Positions 50,685 to 61,000 of a stretch of 64,000 nucleotides of DNA are shown here, piece after piece. A program made the translations under genes and the position numbers. The notes beneath the pieces are model-generated. The model searched no databases. It was not told the origin of the DNA and saw only the letters and a list, made by a program, of their open reading frames with translations. The stretch covers positions 185,282 through 249,281 of the forward strand of contig CAJXNP010000014.1 in assembly GCA_913057175.1 (NCBI GenBank). Reading direction: 5' to 3'. Each line of letters begins with the position of its first letter. Within the stretch, counting starts at the first letter, position 1. The DNA is from an uncultured Cytophagales bacterium. Lineage in GTDB: Bacteria; Bacteroidota; Bacteroidia; Cytophagales; Cyclobacteriaceae.

Positions 50685-53600
50685 TCAGTTAAACTTCTCG
50701 CCTCTTGCGATCCATTTTTCCAGGTCCTTTTCATTTTTGTCCTTTGGCAAACCGGGGTGGATCACTCCAGCCGTACATTTTTCCGCAGCTTTGACCAATT
50801 CCTGATAGGTGCCAGCGTTGCTGTTTTTAATGTAGGCATGTTTTGCCTCATCGTAGGCGAAAACATTGGAGTTGATCTTGATGCATTCATCGCAGGAGGT
50901 ACAATGTTCTGTTTCGATCCATGGCTCCATTGCTGCGCCATTGGCGGTTTCTTTCGAGGGAGCCTCTTCTTTTACCTCAGTGGCATCCTGTACCAGGTTC
51001 ATGACACCCGCTTCCGGGTCTCCTGCCATTTTCATTAGTCCCTGTGCGATTTTACTCACAACTTCCGATCTGATCTTTGCTTCGAGATCTACCGGCTCTT
51101 TTTTGTCGGGCCTGATACCCGCCATGTCTCTTAACATGATCCAGAAATCCCGCCGTTCTTCGCTGGACTCTACGATGGGCTTGGCCACCATTACCCGGCT
51201 AAGCTGCTGTTTTTTATCAACTGCCCAAATGAACGGATACTTACCATTTCGATCGTCCTCACTCATTTCCATGAATTCAGCGAGTGGAACCATGTTTTCA
51301 TTCCAGGTATCCCGTGGTGCTTTCCTGAAGTGTTTCCTGAACCGAGCTTCAGTGATGGCAAAATCGGCAAAGGTCATGGCTACCTCCATGGTCTTCTGGC
51401 GACCGTTTTCAATGTATTTCAATTGATAGCTTGGCCATATTTTGTCCATATCCGGGTTGCCGGAAAGGTCAAATGCCTCAGCTGCCTTGATGCTCACATC
51501 GGGGTTGTATTTGAAAATAGGATAAGCTCTGGACTCCAGCGCCAGCTTTGCCTGATGTGCTCCCAGGTCATCACCCACACCATGCTCGGGCTGACAGGTG
51601 GTGTATAGATTGAACAAAGCAGGGCGTCTTGTCATCAGTCCATCGATAAAGCCTTCGATCATGTGGCTGGTGTTTGCCATACAGCTTTGCATCACATAAG
51701 TATTTCTATGAGCCATCGCGATCAAGCCAATTTCCTTTCTGGGTTCGGGCTTGCCTTTCCATACTTTACCGTATTGGGCCATATCGGAAATCTGCCCGAT
51801 AAAGCCAGAAGTACACGCCTGGCCACCAGTATTGGAGTATACCTGCGTATCCACGATGATCGCTTTGATCGGTTTGCCGGAGGCCATCATGCGGGATAGG
51901 TTTTGGAACCCAATGTCATACATCGCTCCATCACCGCCGAGAGAAACAACGGGAGGGCAAAGGTGCCATTCATCGTCGGTAAACTGCTGCCAGTTGAAAT
52001 AGGTGAAGAAGTCCTTGTGCTGTGCCGGATTATAGCTTTCCGATAATTCTATTTCTGCCTGTCGAATGGCCTTGAAACCTTCGGCCATTTTAGACATGTG
52101 TCCCTCGAAAATACCCATCGCCAGGGAGGGCGCATCCTGGAAAAGGTGGTTTGCCCATGGGAAAGGATAGGGATTAAAGGGGTAGGTGCTGCCCCATACG
52201 GAGGTACAGCCAGTTGAATTGGTCATACCCATAGAAGTTCGGCCTTTACCGGTTACGCCTTCTGTGTATTGCCAGATAAGGTTTTTCAGTTTGGCCAATA
52301 CCTGCGTCATGGTTCGTAGCCAATCCTGATCAATAGGCTGTTTGCCTTTTTTAGCTTCAATTGAACCCGCTATTTCAGCAATGCTGAGGTCAGAATGTTG
52401 ATATTCTTTGATTACCTTATCCATCAGGGCAGAATCGCCAATATTGACATTGCCAAAGAGTTTGGACTGAATGTGTTTTTCCAGCTTATCAACAAGATCA
52501 CGGAGGTGTGCCACATGTTTTTCGATCCTCTGTTGCATGAGTGACTCCACAGTGGCGATAAACAAATGGACTACCGTTTTCTCCGAACAGCCAAGGCACG
52601 CTCCATCGCCACTTGCAAATTTGTTGTAAGCTTCTTTACTGAGAAGGATGGTTTCCAGGGGGCCTATTTTTTCTTCCAGGCTGTCAATGCGTTTATATTT
52701 TTCAGGGGTCGTCGGCAAGTCAGTCCAGAAGTCAAAATCTTTCCTCAGACGAGCGACGGAACCTTCTGTCTGAATGACTTTGCGAAGGGCATCGTCATCA
52801 CAGACCTCGATGCATTCCATACACCCTTTACAGGTTTGCGGATTGACCGTAATGCTAAACAAACCACCTGAGCCTGCCTGTTTTTTCTCATGTAAATCAA
52901 AATAGGGACGGGTCAGGGCAAACTGGAAGTCACCCAATTCTTCCCGGAACCATGTCAATTCCTGCCTGAGTTTCCCATCACCTTCTTTGATCAGGTCATC
53001 GATCACATCCTGTATCAGGTTATTGATGGTAGCGCCATTTTCCGTTTCCGGGAAAAGTGAACGTATCCTAGGTTCCATACTGCGGGCTACTTTGGGTAGC
53101 TGCTCTAATTCCCCGTGGTTTTTCCGTACGCGTTTCACTATTGTTTCCAGTACATCTGAAAGCTGGCTGACCAGTCCCGGAATCGCCGTGTCAGGGCATA
53201 CGGTGTAGCAGTTGCCACAAGCGGTGCAGTTATTTGGGATCCATTCGGGATGTTCAAAGCGAATGCCGGTCATATCTCTGAAGAGAGATGTTGTGGCAGG
53301 CATGACACTTAAGCCGATGAATGGGTCAGTGATGTTGTCATTCCCCAAACCCTGAGCATAGAAACTTCCGGTTTGTTCCCAGAACCGGTGAATGTCACTT
53401 TGTTCAGACTTGCTTTTAGGCATGGACTTTAGCATCTCGGGGAGCGGCAGGGTCTTGCCATTGATGGCACCGACCTTTTCCGTTGAGACGACTTTGTCTT
53501 TGATTTCTTTTACTTCATCAAAACCCCGACGCACCACGCGCATATTATCGTCAACTACCCGCTGGCCTTTGGAGCCGAATTTTTTGGTCACCTGGGCTTC

Positions 53601-55580
53601 GATCGACTTTAAAAGAGCTTGCTCAGAAAGGTTAGCCGTTTTCATCAATGGTGAAGCTGCGAAAAATGCACCCTGGAAGGCGATACCTTGCATCCGTAGT
53701 TGAAGCTCAGGATCGGTGGCTTCTTCACGTGCAATTTTAAATCCGTCGATGTAGAAGATATGGATGTCTTCATCGACGATCTGCTTCTGATAGTGTTTTG
53801 GAATATCATTCCAGACCTCTTCTGCTTTTGCTTTATCACTTTGGATGATGAAGCAACCTCCTTTTTTTAGCCCTGCCAGCGCATTCGTATGCTTGAATAC
53901 ATTGGGATCGGGGGATAACACCACATCCACAAAATAATATTCGCAGTTGATGCGGATCGGTTCTGGCGCTGCTGTGAGGTAATAGGTGGTGGGCTGGCCT
54001 TTCTTTTCCGAACCATATTTAGGGTTGGCCTTGATGTCATAGTCCAGCAGATCAAACAGCGTCATGGCCAGGTTTTTACCGGTGGTCATGGCTCCCCAGC
54101 CTCCTACTGAGTGGAACCTGACTGTGATGGAACCTTTCGGCATCAGGTTTGGGTTTTCAGAACCACGCACGGCCAATTCCTTAATGTTGGGGTAATTGGC
54201 CAGGATGTTTTCCTGATGTGAACGCTGCTTCGGGGTAAAGGCTTTGTCACGGATGAAATCAATGGAAAGGTAAAACAGTTTTTTATGTTTCCCCTTTGGC
54301 ATCATGTTTTCGATCGCTCCGATAATGCCCTCTGGTTGAAGGTCCCTGCTTCCCATTCCAAAGGAACCAGAGTACAGGGATGGCATATCCGCCGGAAGGT
54401 ATGTCTCCAGTTCTGGATAAGGTTTTCCGGCCTTCTGATTTCCATTTTCCAAACACTTGTTGAGCGTAGAACGAACCTCGCGTATGATGGGCAGGTCAGC
54501 GGCGAGGGGTTGATCCAATCGTTCCAGGATGGTTACGCCCCTCTTGCCTTTAAGAAGTTTGGATACCAGATCACCAGGGAAAGGGCGGAACATCAACAGA
54601 TCCACCACACCCACTTTTACTTTGAATTTTTCCCGCATGTAGTCGGCTACGACTTCTGCACTCGATACCACACTGCCCTGGCCGAGGATCAAATAGTCAG
54701 CATCTTCCGCCCGGTATGACATGACCCGTTGGTAGAGCCTGCCTGTCAGCTCGTAGAATTCCGCCATCGCTAGATCAGTCAATTCCTTAATATGGTCAAA
54801 GAAGTAAGGACGCTGGGCGGCCACCGATTGCATGTAGGAATCCTGGTTCTGCACAATTCCCGCCATCATCGGATTGTCCACATCCCAAAGTTCAGGAATT
54901 CGCCTTCGCTTGTCCCCATAGATCATGCGCTGGGCAGGGGTGGGTGTGTCAATCAGGTCGTCCGGTCTGCCTAAATATTCTTTGATCAATTCCCGTTCGG
55001 GTAGGTTGAGGGATTCTATAAGGTGGGTGGTCAGGAACCCATCCTGCGCTATGGCACCGGGAGTAAGCGAAAGCTCTGCAATGCGGTGTGTGATGATGTT
55101 CAGATCGGCCACATGTTGCGCATTTTTGGCAAACATCTGGAAGAAACCTGTGTCGTCAATGGCGTGGTAGTCATCATGACCGGCGTGTACGTTGAGCGTG
55201 GACTTGGTCATTGCCCTGGCGCCGATGTTGAGGACATATGTGAGCCGTTTTCCCACTGCTGCGTACAGGGATTCGTGCATATAAGCGATCCCCTGTCCGG
55301 AAGAAAAGTTGGCAGCGCGCTGTCCTGTCATGGACAGACCGGCCGTCACAGCGGCTGCAGCATGCTCTCCTTCCGGTTCTATAAAGATTAAGGGTTTGTC
55401 TGAAATATTCAGGTGGCCTTTGGCGGCTTCTTCTGCCCAGTATTCGCCCATTTGAGTGGATGGTGTAATGGGGTAGGCTCCCGCAGCATCGGTTGATTCC
55501 CTTTCGCACATGATGGCTGCTGTATTTCCGTCCAGAGCGACCCTGACACCTGGGTATTTGAAAGTTTTTTGTGATGACAT
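50685..55580 (-). CDS. nifJ: Pyruvate:ferredoxin (flavodoxin) oxidoreductase, extended form
   Basis: At 1631 residues this is about 450 longer than usual single-chain PFOR (about 1170-1200). The N-terminal domain begins VRVALDGNTAAIMCERESTDAAGAYPITPST. A gamma domain follows near 480-690 (VRFHSVGGWGAMTTGKN). The first cluster motif CTACGNCYTVCP lies near residue 785 and the second, CKGCMECIEVC, near 917, with about 120 residues between them instead of about 50. GACLGCSEK lies near 993. The thiamine diphosphate site (GGDGAMYDIG, YSNTGGQACTSG) lies near 1220-1255. A C-terminal ferredoxin-like domain (HCTSCDECIKINSNVF, about 1555-1600) is extra. It would convert pyruvate and CoA to acetyl-CoA, CO2 and reduced ferredoxin, feeding the Rnf genes downstream. 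Confidence 0.93.
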   Translation of the reverse strand: MSSQKTFKYPGVRVALDGNTAAIMCERESTDAAGAYPITPSTQMGEYWAEEAAKGHLNISDKPLIFIEPEGEHAAAAVTAGLSMTGQRAANFSSGQGIAYMHESLYAAVGKRLTYVLNIGARAMTKSTLNVHAGHDDYHAIDDTGFFQMFAKNAQHVADLNIITHRIAELSLTPGAIAQDGFLTTHLIESLNLPERELIKEYLGRPDDLIDTPTPAQRMIYGDKRRRIPELWDVDNPMMAGIVQNQDSYMQSVAAQRPYFFDHIKELTDLAMAEFYELTGRLYQRVMSYRAEDADYLILGQGSVVSSAEVVADYMREKFKVKVGVVDLLMFRPFPGDLVSKLLKGKRGVTILERLDQPLAADLPIIREVRSTLNKCLENGNQKAGKPYPELETYLPADMPSLYSGSFGMGSRDLQPEGIIGAIENMMPKGKHKKLFYLSIDFIRDKAFTPKQRSHQENILANYPNIKELAVRGSENPNLMPKGSITVRFHSVGGWGAMTTGKNLAMTLFDLLDYDIKANPKYGSEKKGQPTTYYLTAAPEPIRINCEYYFVDVVLSPDPNVFKHTNALAGLKKGGCFIIQSDKAKAEEVWNDIPKHYQKQIVDEDIHIFYIDGFKIAREEATDPELQLRMQGIAFQGAFFAASPLMKTANLSEQALLKSIEAQVTKKFGSKGQRVVDDNMRVVRRGFDEVKEIKDKVVSTEKVGAINGKTLPLPEMLKSMPKSKSEQSDIHRFWEQTGSFYAQGLGNDNITDPFIGLSVMPATTSLFRDMTGIRFEHPEWIPNNCTACGNCYTVCPDTAIPGLVSQLSDVLETIVKRVRKNHGELEQLPKVARSMEPRIRSLFPETENGATINNLIQDVIDDLIKEGDGKLRQELTWFREELGDFQFALTRPYFDLHEKKQAGSGGLFSITVNPQTCKGCMECIEVCDDDALRKVIQTEGSVARLRKDFDFWTDLPTTPEKYKRIDSLEEKIGPLETILLSKEAYNKFASGDGACLGCSEKTVVHLFIATVESLMQQRIEKHVAHLRDLVDKLEKHIQSKLFGNVNIGDSALMDKVIKEYQHSDLSIAEIAGSIEAKKGKQPIDQDWLRTMTQVLAKLKNLIWQYTEGVTGKGRTSMGMTNSTGCTSVWGSTYPFNPYPFPWANHLFQDAPSLAMGIFEGHMSKMAEGFKAIRQAEIELSESYNPAQHKDFFTYFNWQQFTDDEWHLCPPVVSLGGDGAMYDIGFQNLSRMMASGKPIKAIIVDTQVYSNTGGQACTSGFIGQISDMAQYGKVWKGKPEPRKEIGLIAMAHRNTYVMQSCMANTSHMIEGFIDGLMTRRPALFNLYTTCQPEHGVGDDLGAHQAKLALESRAYPIFKYNPDVSIKAAEAFDLSGNPDMDKIWPSYQLKYIENGRQKTMEVAMTFADFAITEARFRKHFRKAPRDTWNENMVPLAEFMEMSEDDRNGKYPFIWAVDKKQQLSRVMVAKPIVESSEERRDFWIMLRDMAGIRPDKKEPVDLEAKIRSEVVSKIAQGLMKMAGDPEAGVMNLVQDATEVKEEAPSKETANGAAMEPWIETEHCTSCDECIKINSNVFAYDEAKHAYIKNSNAGTYQELVKAAEKCTAGVIHPGLPKDKNEKDLEKWIARGEKFN

Positions 55581-55603
55581 GGTTTTAATTGAATAGTAAA
55601 TGA

Positions 55604-55954
55604 TTAAAGTCCGACGATGAACCTGGTTTTTTCAACCAGTCGAATATATTCCCTTGCGCGATCAATATTCATCCAAAAGTCCCCGGTGTCTTTTAAATGT
55701 TGTAATATGCTTCGATTGATCACCTTAAACTTCTCATCTTGTAGCATAACAAGATCCACCAGTTCGCTTAATTCTGCCTCCTGGCTAAAATTGATGCCCG
55801 CATGGTGTAGATAACCCTGTAAGTATAAAGAGATGGCCAGTTGACACCTCTCGCAAACCAGGTAGGGGACGATGTCCTCTTCAGGTCGATTCATTTCTTC
55901 TTTTGCTGATAGGTATGATTCCTCAGCCCGATTGTAAGCAGCTAACGTGTCCAT
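55604..55954 (-). CDS. Small HEPN-like helical protein
   Basis: This 116-residue protein is predicted to be all helical. AYNRAEESYLSAKEEM, VCERCQLAISLYLQGYLHHAG and LVDLVMLQDEKFKVINRSIL resemble the helix order of HEPN domains, including a conserved-looking early segment and a short loop. No nucleotidyltransferase partner (MNT) or R-x4-6-H RNase motif was found. It is the first gene of the energy operon, 23 bases upstream of nifJ. Its function is unknown. Confidence 0.5.
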   Translation of the reverse strand: MDTLAAYNRAEESYLSAKEEMNRPEEDIVPYLVCERCQLAISLYLQGYLHHAGINFSQEAELSELVDLVMLQDEKFKVINRSILQHLKDTGDFWMNIDRAREYIRLVEKTRFIVGL

Positions 55955-56234
55955 TAAAATGCTTTAGTTGATTTCAGGTCAAGTTAGAATCATTTGCAGC
56001 CACTTCTAATGAGGACTGTCAGGTAGAAGTATGATAATTGTCATTGAAATATGGGTAGCTGATAATCAATACTGTACAGATGGAAAAATTATCTGAATGC
56101 CTTTTAAGTCTGTCGTCAGCCAGCTAAAATTATTACATATCTCATTGCCTGGTTCCAACGGCAACTCTGATTTTTGCGGTAGAATTATGATCAAAGTTAC
56201 AACCAGCTGGTTGGAAAGAAATAAGCGTTAATAT

Positions 56235-56396
56235 ATGCGCACTATTAAAAAACTGGAATCACGATTTCAAAGGACATTAAAATCACTCAATTGCCATAGT
56301 TTGTATTTCCATCTCGGTTACCTAATTCCCGCTTTGGCCATCATAGGCTTGTCGACGATGATCCACCAACACCATCATTATGTTAGCTTCCTTTGA
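56235..56396 (+). CDS. Possible 53-residue small membrane protein
   Basis: Within an otherwise empty 453-bp gap (55955-56407), ATG at 56235 opens 53 codons: a basic N-terminus (MRTIKKLESRFQRTLKS), a hydrophobic stretch (YLIPALAIIGLSTMI) and a His-rich tail (HQHHHYVSFL). It stops just before the convergent oxidoreductase gene. There is no clear ribosome site and no known match, so it may be chance. The rest of the gap, which must hold the operon promoter for 55954, shows nothing recognisable. Confidence 0.25.
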   Translation: MRTIKKLESRFQRTLKSLNCHSLYFHLGYLIPALAIIGLSTMIHQHHHYVSFL

Positions 56397-56407
56397 TTAA
56401 CCTTTCA

Positions 56408-57496
56408 CTAAATCCTCACCTCACAATCTTTAGCCGCAGACTTGTAAATCGCTTCTACCACCCGAATATCCCTTAGCCCTTCTTCACCAGGCACCATCAG
56501 TGGAGCATTGTTCATGATAGCCCGGGCATCATCATCCATTTGCCTGGCTTGCTGGCTTTCAATAGTAAAGTTGATGATGGTGCCATCTGATATGCTGCCG
56601 TTATTGCCATTATACGAAGAATGAGGCTGCATTTTGAGCCAGCCATTCTCATAGCTGACCTGAAGGTAGTTCATGTTAATGCCAAAGCTCGTTTGGCAGG
56701 CAGCACGGGCGCCACTGGGAAATTCCAGCTGAAACATCATGGTTTCTTCTACTTCGTGGTAAATCTCCGGCCGCGTGGTTGAGGACTGGGCTGTAACGGA
56801 AACAGGTTCTTCCCGTGTCGCCAGCCGGGCGCCTTGTATGGCATAGACTCCCATATCTCCCGTGCATCCACCACCCATATTTTTCATTTGCTTCCAGTGA
56901 TTGGTTCTGCGATCAAAATAGCCAGCCGCTGAAGTGACCATTTTTACTTTTCCAAAAGGAAGGTCTTTCCCCACTTTCATGTAGGCCTGAATATTCGGAT
57001 CGTGCTGACACCTGTAGCCGATCGCCAGTGTCACCTTATTGTCTTTTGCGGCTTTGATCATGGCTTCACATTCGGCCACAGTAGGAGCCATCGGCTTTTC
57101 ACACCAGACATGTTTTCCGGTTTTTGATGCACGAATGGAATATTCCGCATGCATGGATGGAGGCAAAACCACGTAAATGACATCAATGTCCGGATTATCT
57201 GCAATGGTATCAAAATTCTGGTAGTCGTAGACATTTTTATCTTCAATACCATATTTTTCCTGCCAAACCGGGATTTTTTCCGGGCTTCCCGTTACTATAC
57301 CTTTGAGTTCACAGTGTTGGGTAAGCTGCAGGGCAGGGGCAAGAAGGTCTGTACTGTAATAGCCCAATCCTACCAATGCAATGCCCAGTTTTTCATTTTT
57401 AGGTCGGGTAGCGGAAAATAACACATTTGGTAAAAATGCAGTAGATGCAGCGATGACGCCTGCTTTTTGGATGAATTCACGACGTTGATTTTTCAT
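56408..57496 (-). CDS. Gfo/Idh/MocA-family oxidoreductase with Tat-like leader
   Basis: This 362-residue protein has a leader QRREFIQKAGVIAASTAFLP, a Tat-type signal with a twin arginine. An NAD(P)-binding Rossmann domain begins LGIALVGLGYYSTDLLAPAL. CEKPMAP near residues 131-137 is the family's EKP motif, and GGGCTGDMGVYAIQGARLAT carries the substrate-binding region of glucose-fructose oxidoreductase-like members. These enzymes oxidise or reduce sugars or inositols in the periplasm with tightly bound cofactor. It is a single gene; its link to the sugar locus is speculative. Confidence 0.88.
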   Translation of the reverse strand: MKNQRREFIQKAGVIAASTAFLPNVLFSATRPKNEKLGIALVGLGYYSTDLLAPALQLTQHCELKGIVTGSPEKIPVWQEKYGIEDKNVYDYQNFDTIADNPDIDVIYVVLPPSMHAEYSIRASKTGKHVWCEKPMAPTVAECEAMIKAAKDNKVTLAIGYRCQHDPNIQAYMKVGKDLPFGKVKMVTSAAGYFDRRTNHWKQMKNMGGGCTGDMGVYAIQGARLATREEPVSVTAQSSTTRPEIYHEVEETMMFQLEFPSGARAACQTSFGINMNYLQVSYENGWLKMQPHSSYNGNNGSISDGTIINFTIESQQARQMDDDARAIMNNAPLMVPGEEGLRDIRVVEAIYKSAAKDCEVRI

Positions 57497-58043
57497 GTTT
57501 TCAAATTAATAAAAAAATCAATAATCATGTTTCATGATCACACGAAACATCACTCTTGATTACGTCTCTCAGGATTAATATACAAACTACCCGGATTACA
57601 CAAGTTTAAAAATGGTGGGTATGAGAATGCAGGAGAACAGCCATTGCGTTGCATTAATTGTCGATTTCCATAATTAAACAACACATTCAGCCCTAGCGCT
57701 TCCTCCCCGGTCTTCGTCTGGGAACATTTCTCTTAACCGGAACATTCAATGCAATCAAATTTTTAAATAATTCCAGGTTACTAAATCAAAAATAGATCAC
57801 TAAAGAGCAAAATGGATCTCTAAACTTAGAGAGATATCTTATAGATGAATCACATCTCAAATTATTAAGTGATGAGTAAACAGGTTATAACTTATCCTCA
57901 CTTCATTAAACCGGGGATTCAACTCGTTAGATTGGATTTTTGTGACTTATCGCCTCCTGATATTAACGGGATTAACCAATAAGTTGAAAGACAATAGACA
58001 TCTAATTCATCAGCATAAAATCAAATCACCAAATAATTCCACT
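57497..58043. promoter_or_regulatory. Divergent intergenic region with palindromes upstream of the subtilase
   Basis: TCTCTAA-AC-TTAGAGA at 57817-57832 is a perfect palindrome about 210 bases before the subtilase start at 58044. A second inverted pair, ATGTTTC (57527-57533) and GAAACAT (57544-57550), lies close to the oxidoreductase start. Both could be operators. Nothing else is recognisable, although a GTG-started frame from 57942 runs into the subtilase. Confidence 0.35.
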
Positions 58044-61000
58044 ATGATACCAAAAAACCAATTATTTGTATCGGTTCAAAATCACAATTATGAATCATGC
58101 AAGGCTGAAGTCACATTCAGAATGACTCACCGCAAAGACTGGGAAAAAATACCTTACAATGAATCCCAGGGATGTTACATGTTAGCAGGCTGCCAACCTG
58201 GTACGTATGAAATAAAGGTTTCAGGCAAAAAAGGTTGGCTTGAAGATCACCGCACTGTTGATATAAAGTCAGGAAATAATTACCTGTATAGCAGCATCGC
58301 TCCTGAAAAAACTCCTTTTTATTGGGCATCAGACAATGAAAAAGTATTTTTTCAAGAAGATGACAGCAAGGTATTATTATTTGTCTACGGTAAGGAAGCT
58401 GAAAAACGGACAAAGGAAATTTCCAAAGCCAATAAAATTAAAGTTGATGACCTCCCTGAAAATACCAAGGACCAAAGTGCTCCGGGGGGTGCAAAATTTT
58501 ATTTGAATGTTCCCAAAGAATCAAAAAGTCGGGATGAATTTTTAGATGGTTTTACCTCGTTGGCTAATGCCAGATTTAGAGAACATGGCTTACAGTATTA
58601 CATTACCAAACCCATTATTAAGGGAGAAAATACTGTTGAAGGCCTCCTCAATGAGCTGATAGTTAAATTCAAAAGCCATGTAACCAGGGAGGAAGTTCAT
58701 CGCATTGCGAAGGCGAATAATTTTGAGGTGGTGCGTTCTGTAAAATATCTGGGTAATACCTATGTACTACGGTATGGTAAATACCCCAACTATGAAATGT
58801 TGCGGACCCCTCTATCAAATAAAGAGGAGCTTCCAATAATATGGGTTGAACCTAATCGCATTGAAACCATTACGAATGATCTTTTTATACCGAATGATTT
58901 CCTGTATTCAGAACAACCACATTTTGGAGTGATCAATGCCGATGATGCATGGGATACATTGGATGATATTAATATTAATATCCGATCAGGAAGTCCGGAT
59001 ATTACCATAGCTGTTTTTGACCCAAATGGTGTAAGCCCTTCTCATCCGGATCTTACAGGAACACTAACCGATGGAACAGCTAAAATGGTCGCAAATTTTG
59101 ATTTTACTAATTGGCAGAACCAAACTGTAGCGTTGCTGGGCGGGGATCATGGAACCGAATGTGCATCAAGTGCCACAGGCCAATTTAACAATAGCACTGG
59201 TGCCACAGGTTTAGCAGGTAACTGCCATCTAATTGGCGCAAGACTAGGGGCGACTCTTACAGATCAGGCGGATGCCTGGATATGGGCAGCTGGTTTTCAG
59301 ACTGGCAATACAAACCCAGCCTTTCCTGGTGCTGTTTCACGACCCGCGGATGTGATCTCCAATTCCTGGGGAAGTAATGGCTCTGCTTTGTCAAACACAT
59401 ATAGGGACACGTTTGACTTCTTAACCAGTTTTGGTAGAAATGGAAGAGGCTGTATAGTTTGTTTTTCAATTGGGAACAATGGCTATGTTGATTTCACCAC
59501 CCATGCCACACTTCGTAGAATGTACGCAGCTTATGAAAAGACTATAGCTATTGGTGCTTCAATCAACGCTAATCCGACTAATCCGGTAAACAGCTCGCAC
59601 CCGGATCAAAATGGGAATACTAATAATTTACCGGCTTCAGTAGATACAAGGGCGTATTACAATCCATTTGGGCCAGCCTTGGATATCGTTTCACCTAGCC
59701 ATACTTCATATGCTCCGGCAAAAATAGATCCAATTCTTTCAGCAGTTATTGAGGACACAGGTGATATACCGAGTGGCGCTGTAGCCTCATCAACCTTGCA
59801 AGCTATTGCATCTGCAGGTAGTAACACCATTATCCTTAATTCAACAGCTGGATTTGCTGCTGGTGAATTCCTGGTAATAGGATTTCCCGGATCAGCAAAT
59901 CGAGAGTATTTTGGTATAAATTCAATAGCTGGAAATACAATTACATTGAATGGGAATTTGGCGAATGCACAACCTGCAGGTACAGTTGTGTCTTCCGGAC
60001 CAAATGATTATGAATTTGACTTTGGAGGAACAAGTCACTCGTGTCCAACTGTTGCGGGTGCTGCTGCTTTGGTATTGTCCGTTCGCCCAACACTAAATTG
60101 GGTTCAGGTGCGTGAAATTCTTCGTACCACTGCTGCTCAAATTGATTTTACACAAGCAAATGCTACCGGTCAGTGGGTAGACCTGGATGGTGATGCTATT
60201 CCTGACTTTAGTCAATGGTATGGTTATGGTCGATTAGATGTTGATGCGGCTGTCCAAACTACCAGGGATATGCTTAACTTCCAGGATGTTGTTATTCGGG
60301 ACAATTTGACAGATGTAGGCATTGTTCCATCAAATGGTTGGCATGCCCATAGCCCGGACGTTTGGGTCCGTCAAAGTGACGATCCAATCCCGGCGTTAGC
60401 CTACAATGCAGCTCCTCCACACCAAAATGCTCTTAGAGGTCAGGATAATTATGTCTTTTTAAGAGTCCGAAACTTTGGAACGGCGGCAACAAACGAAGTT
60501 TACCTGAGAGCCCTGATCACGCATTTTCCGGGATTCGAATTCAGGTACCCGCAAGAATGGCAACCATCAAACAGGCCGGGACAAGCCCTACCCAGTCCAC
60601 TTGAGCCGGGCACATATCTCATTGGTGAACAATTAATTGATAATTTGGCAATTGGTACCGATACGATCATCAAAATGACATGGGATCAAAATCTTATACC
60701 TCCGGCTTCAGTGATGGTTGGTGGCATAAATGTTGAATGGCACCCTTGTATACTAGCAGAAATTTCTCCCCACGATGGACCAAACCCTTCAACGACAGGT
60801 CATGCTGTAAAGGATAATAATAACCTGGCTCATCGGAACATAAGAATTGATGATCCGGGAGATGACATATCCGGAGATGATTTTGCAGTAGCAGTAGTAG
60901 CAGGCACTTCTGACGTTTTTGGTGTGCAATCAATCATTCTAGATCGGACTTTTCTTCCCGATAATTACGATGTTTTCATTCGAGTTGAAGACGAAAATGT

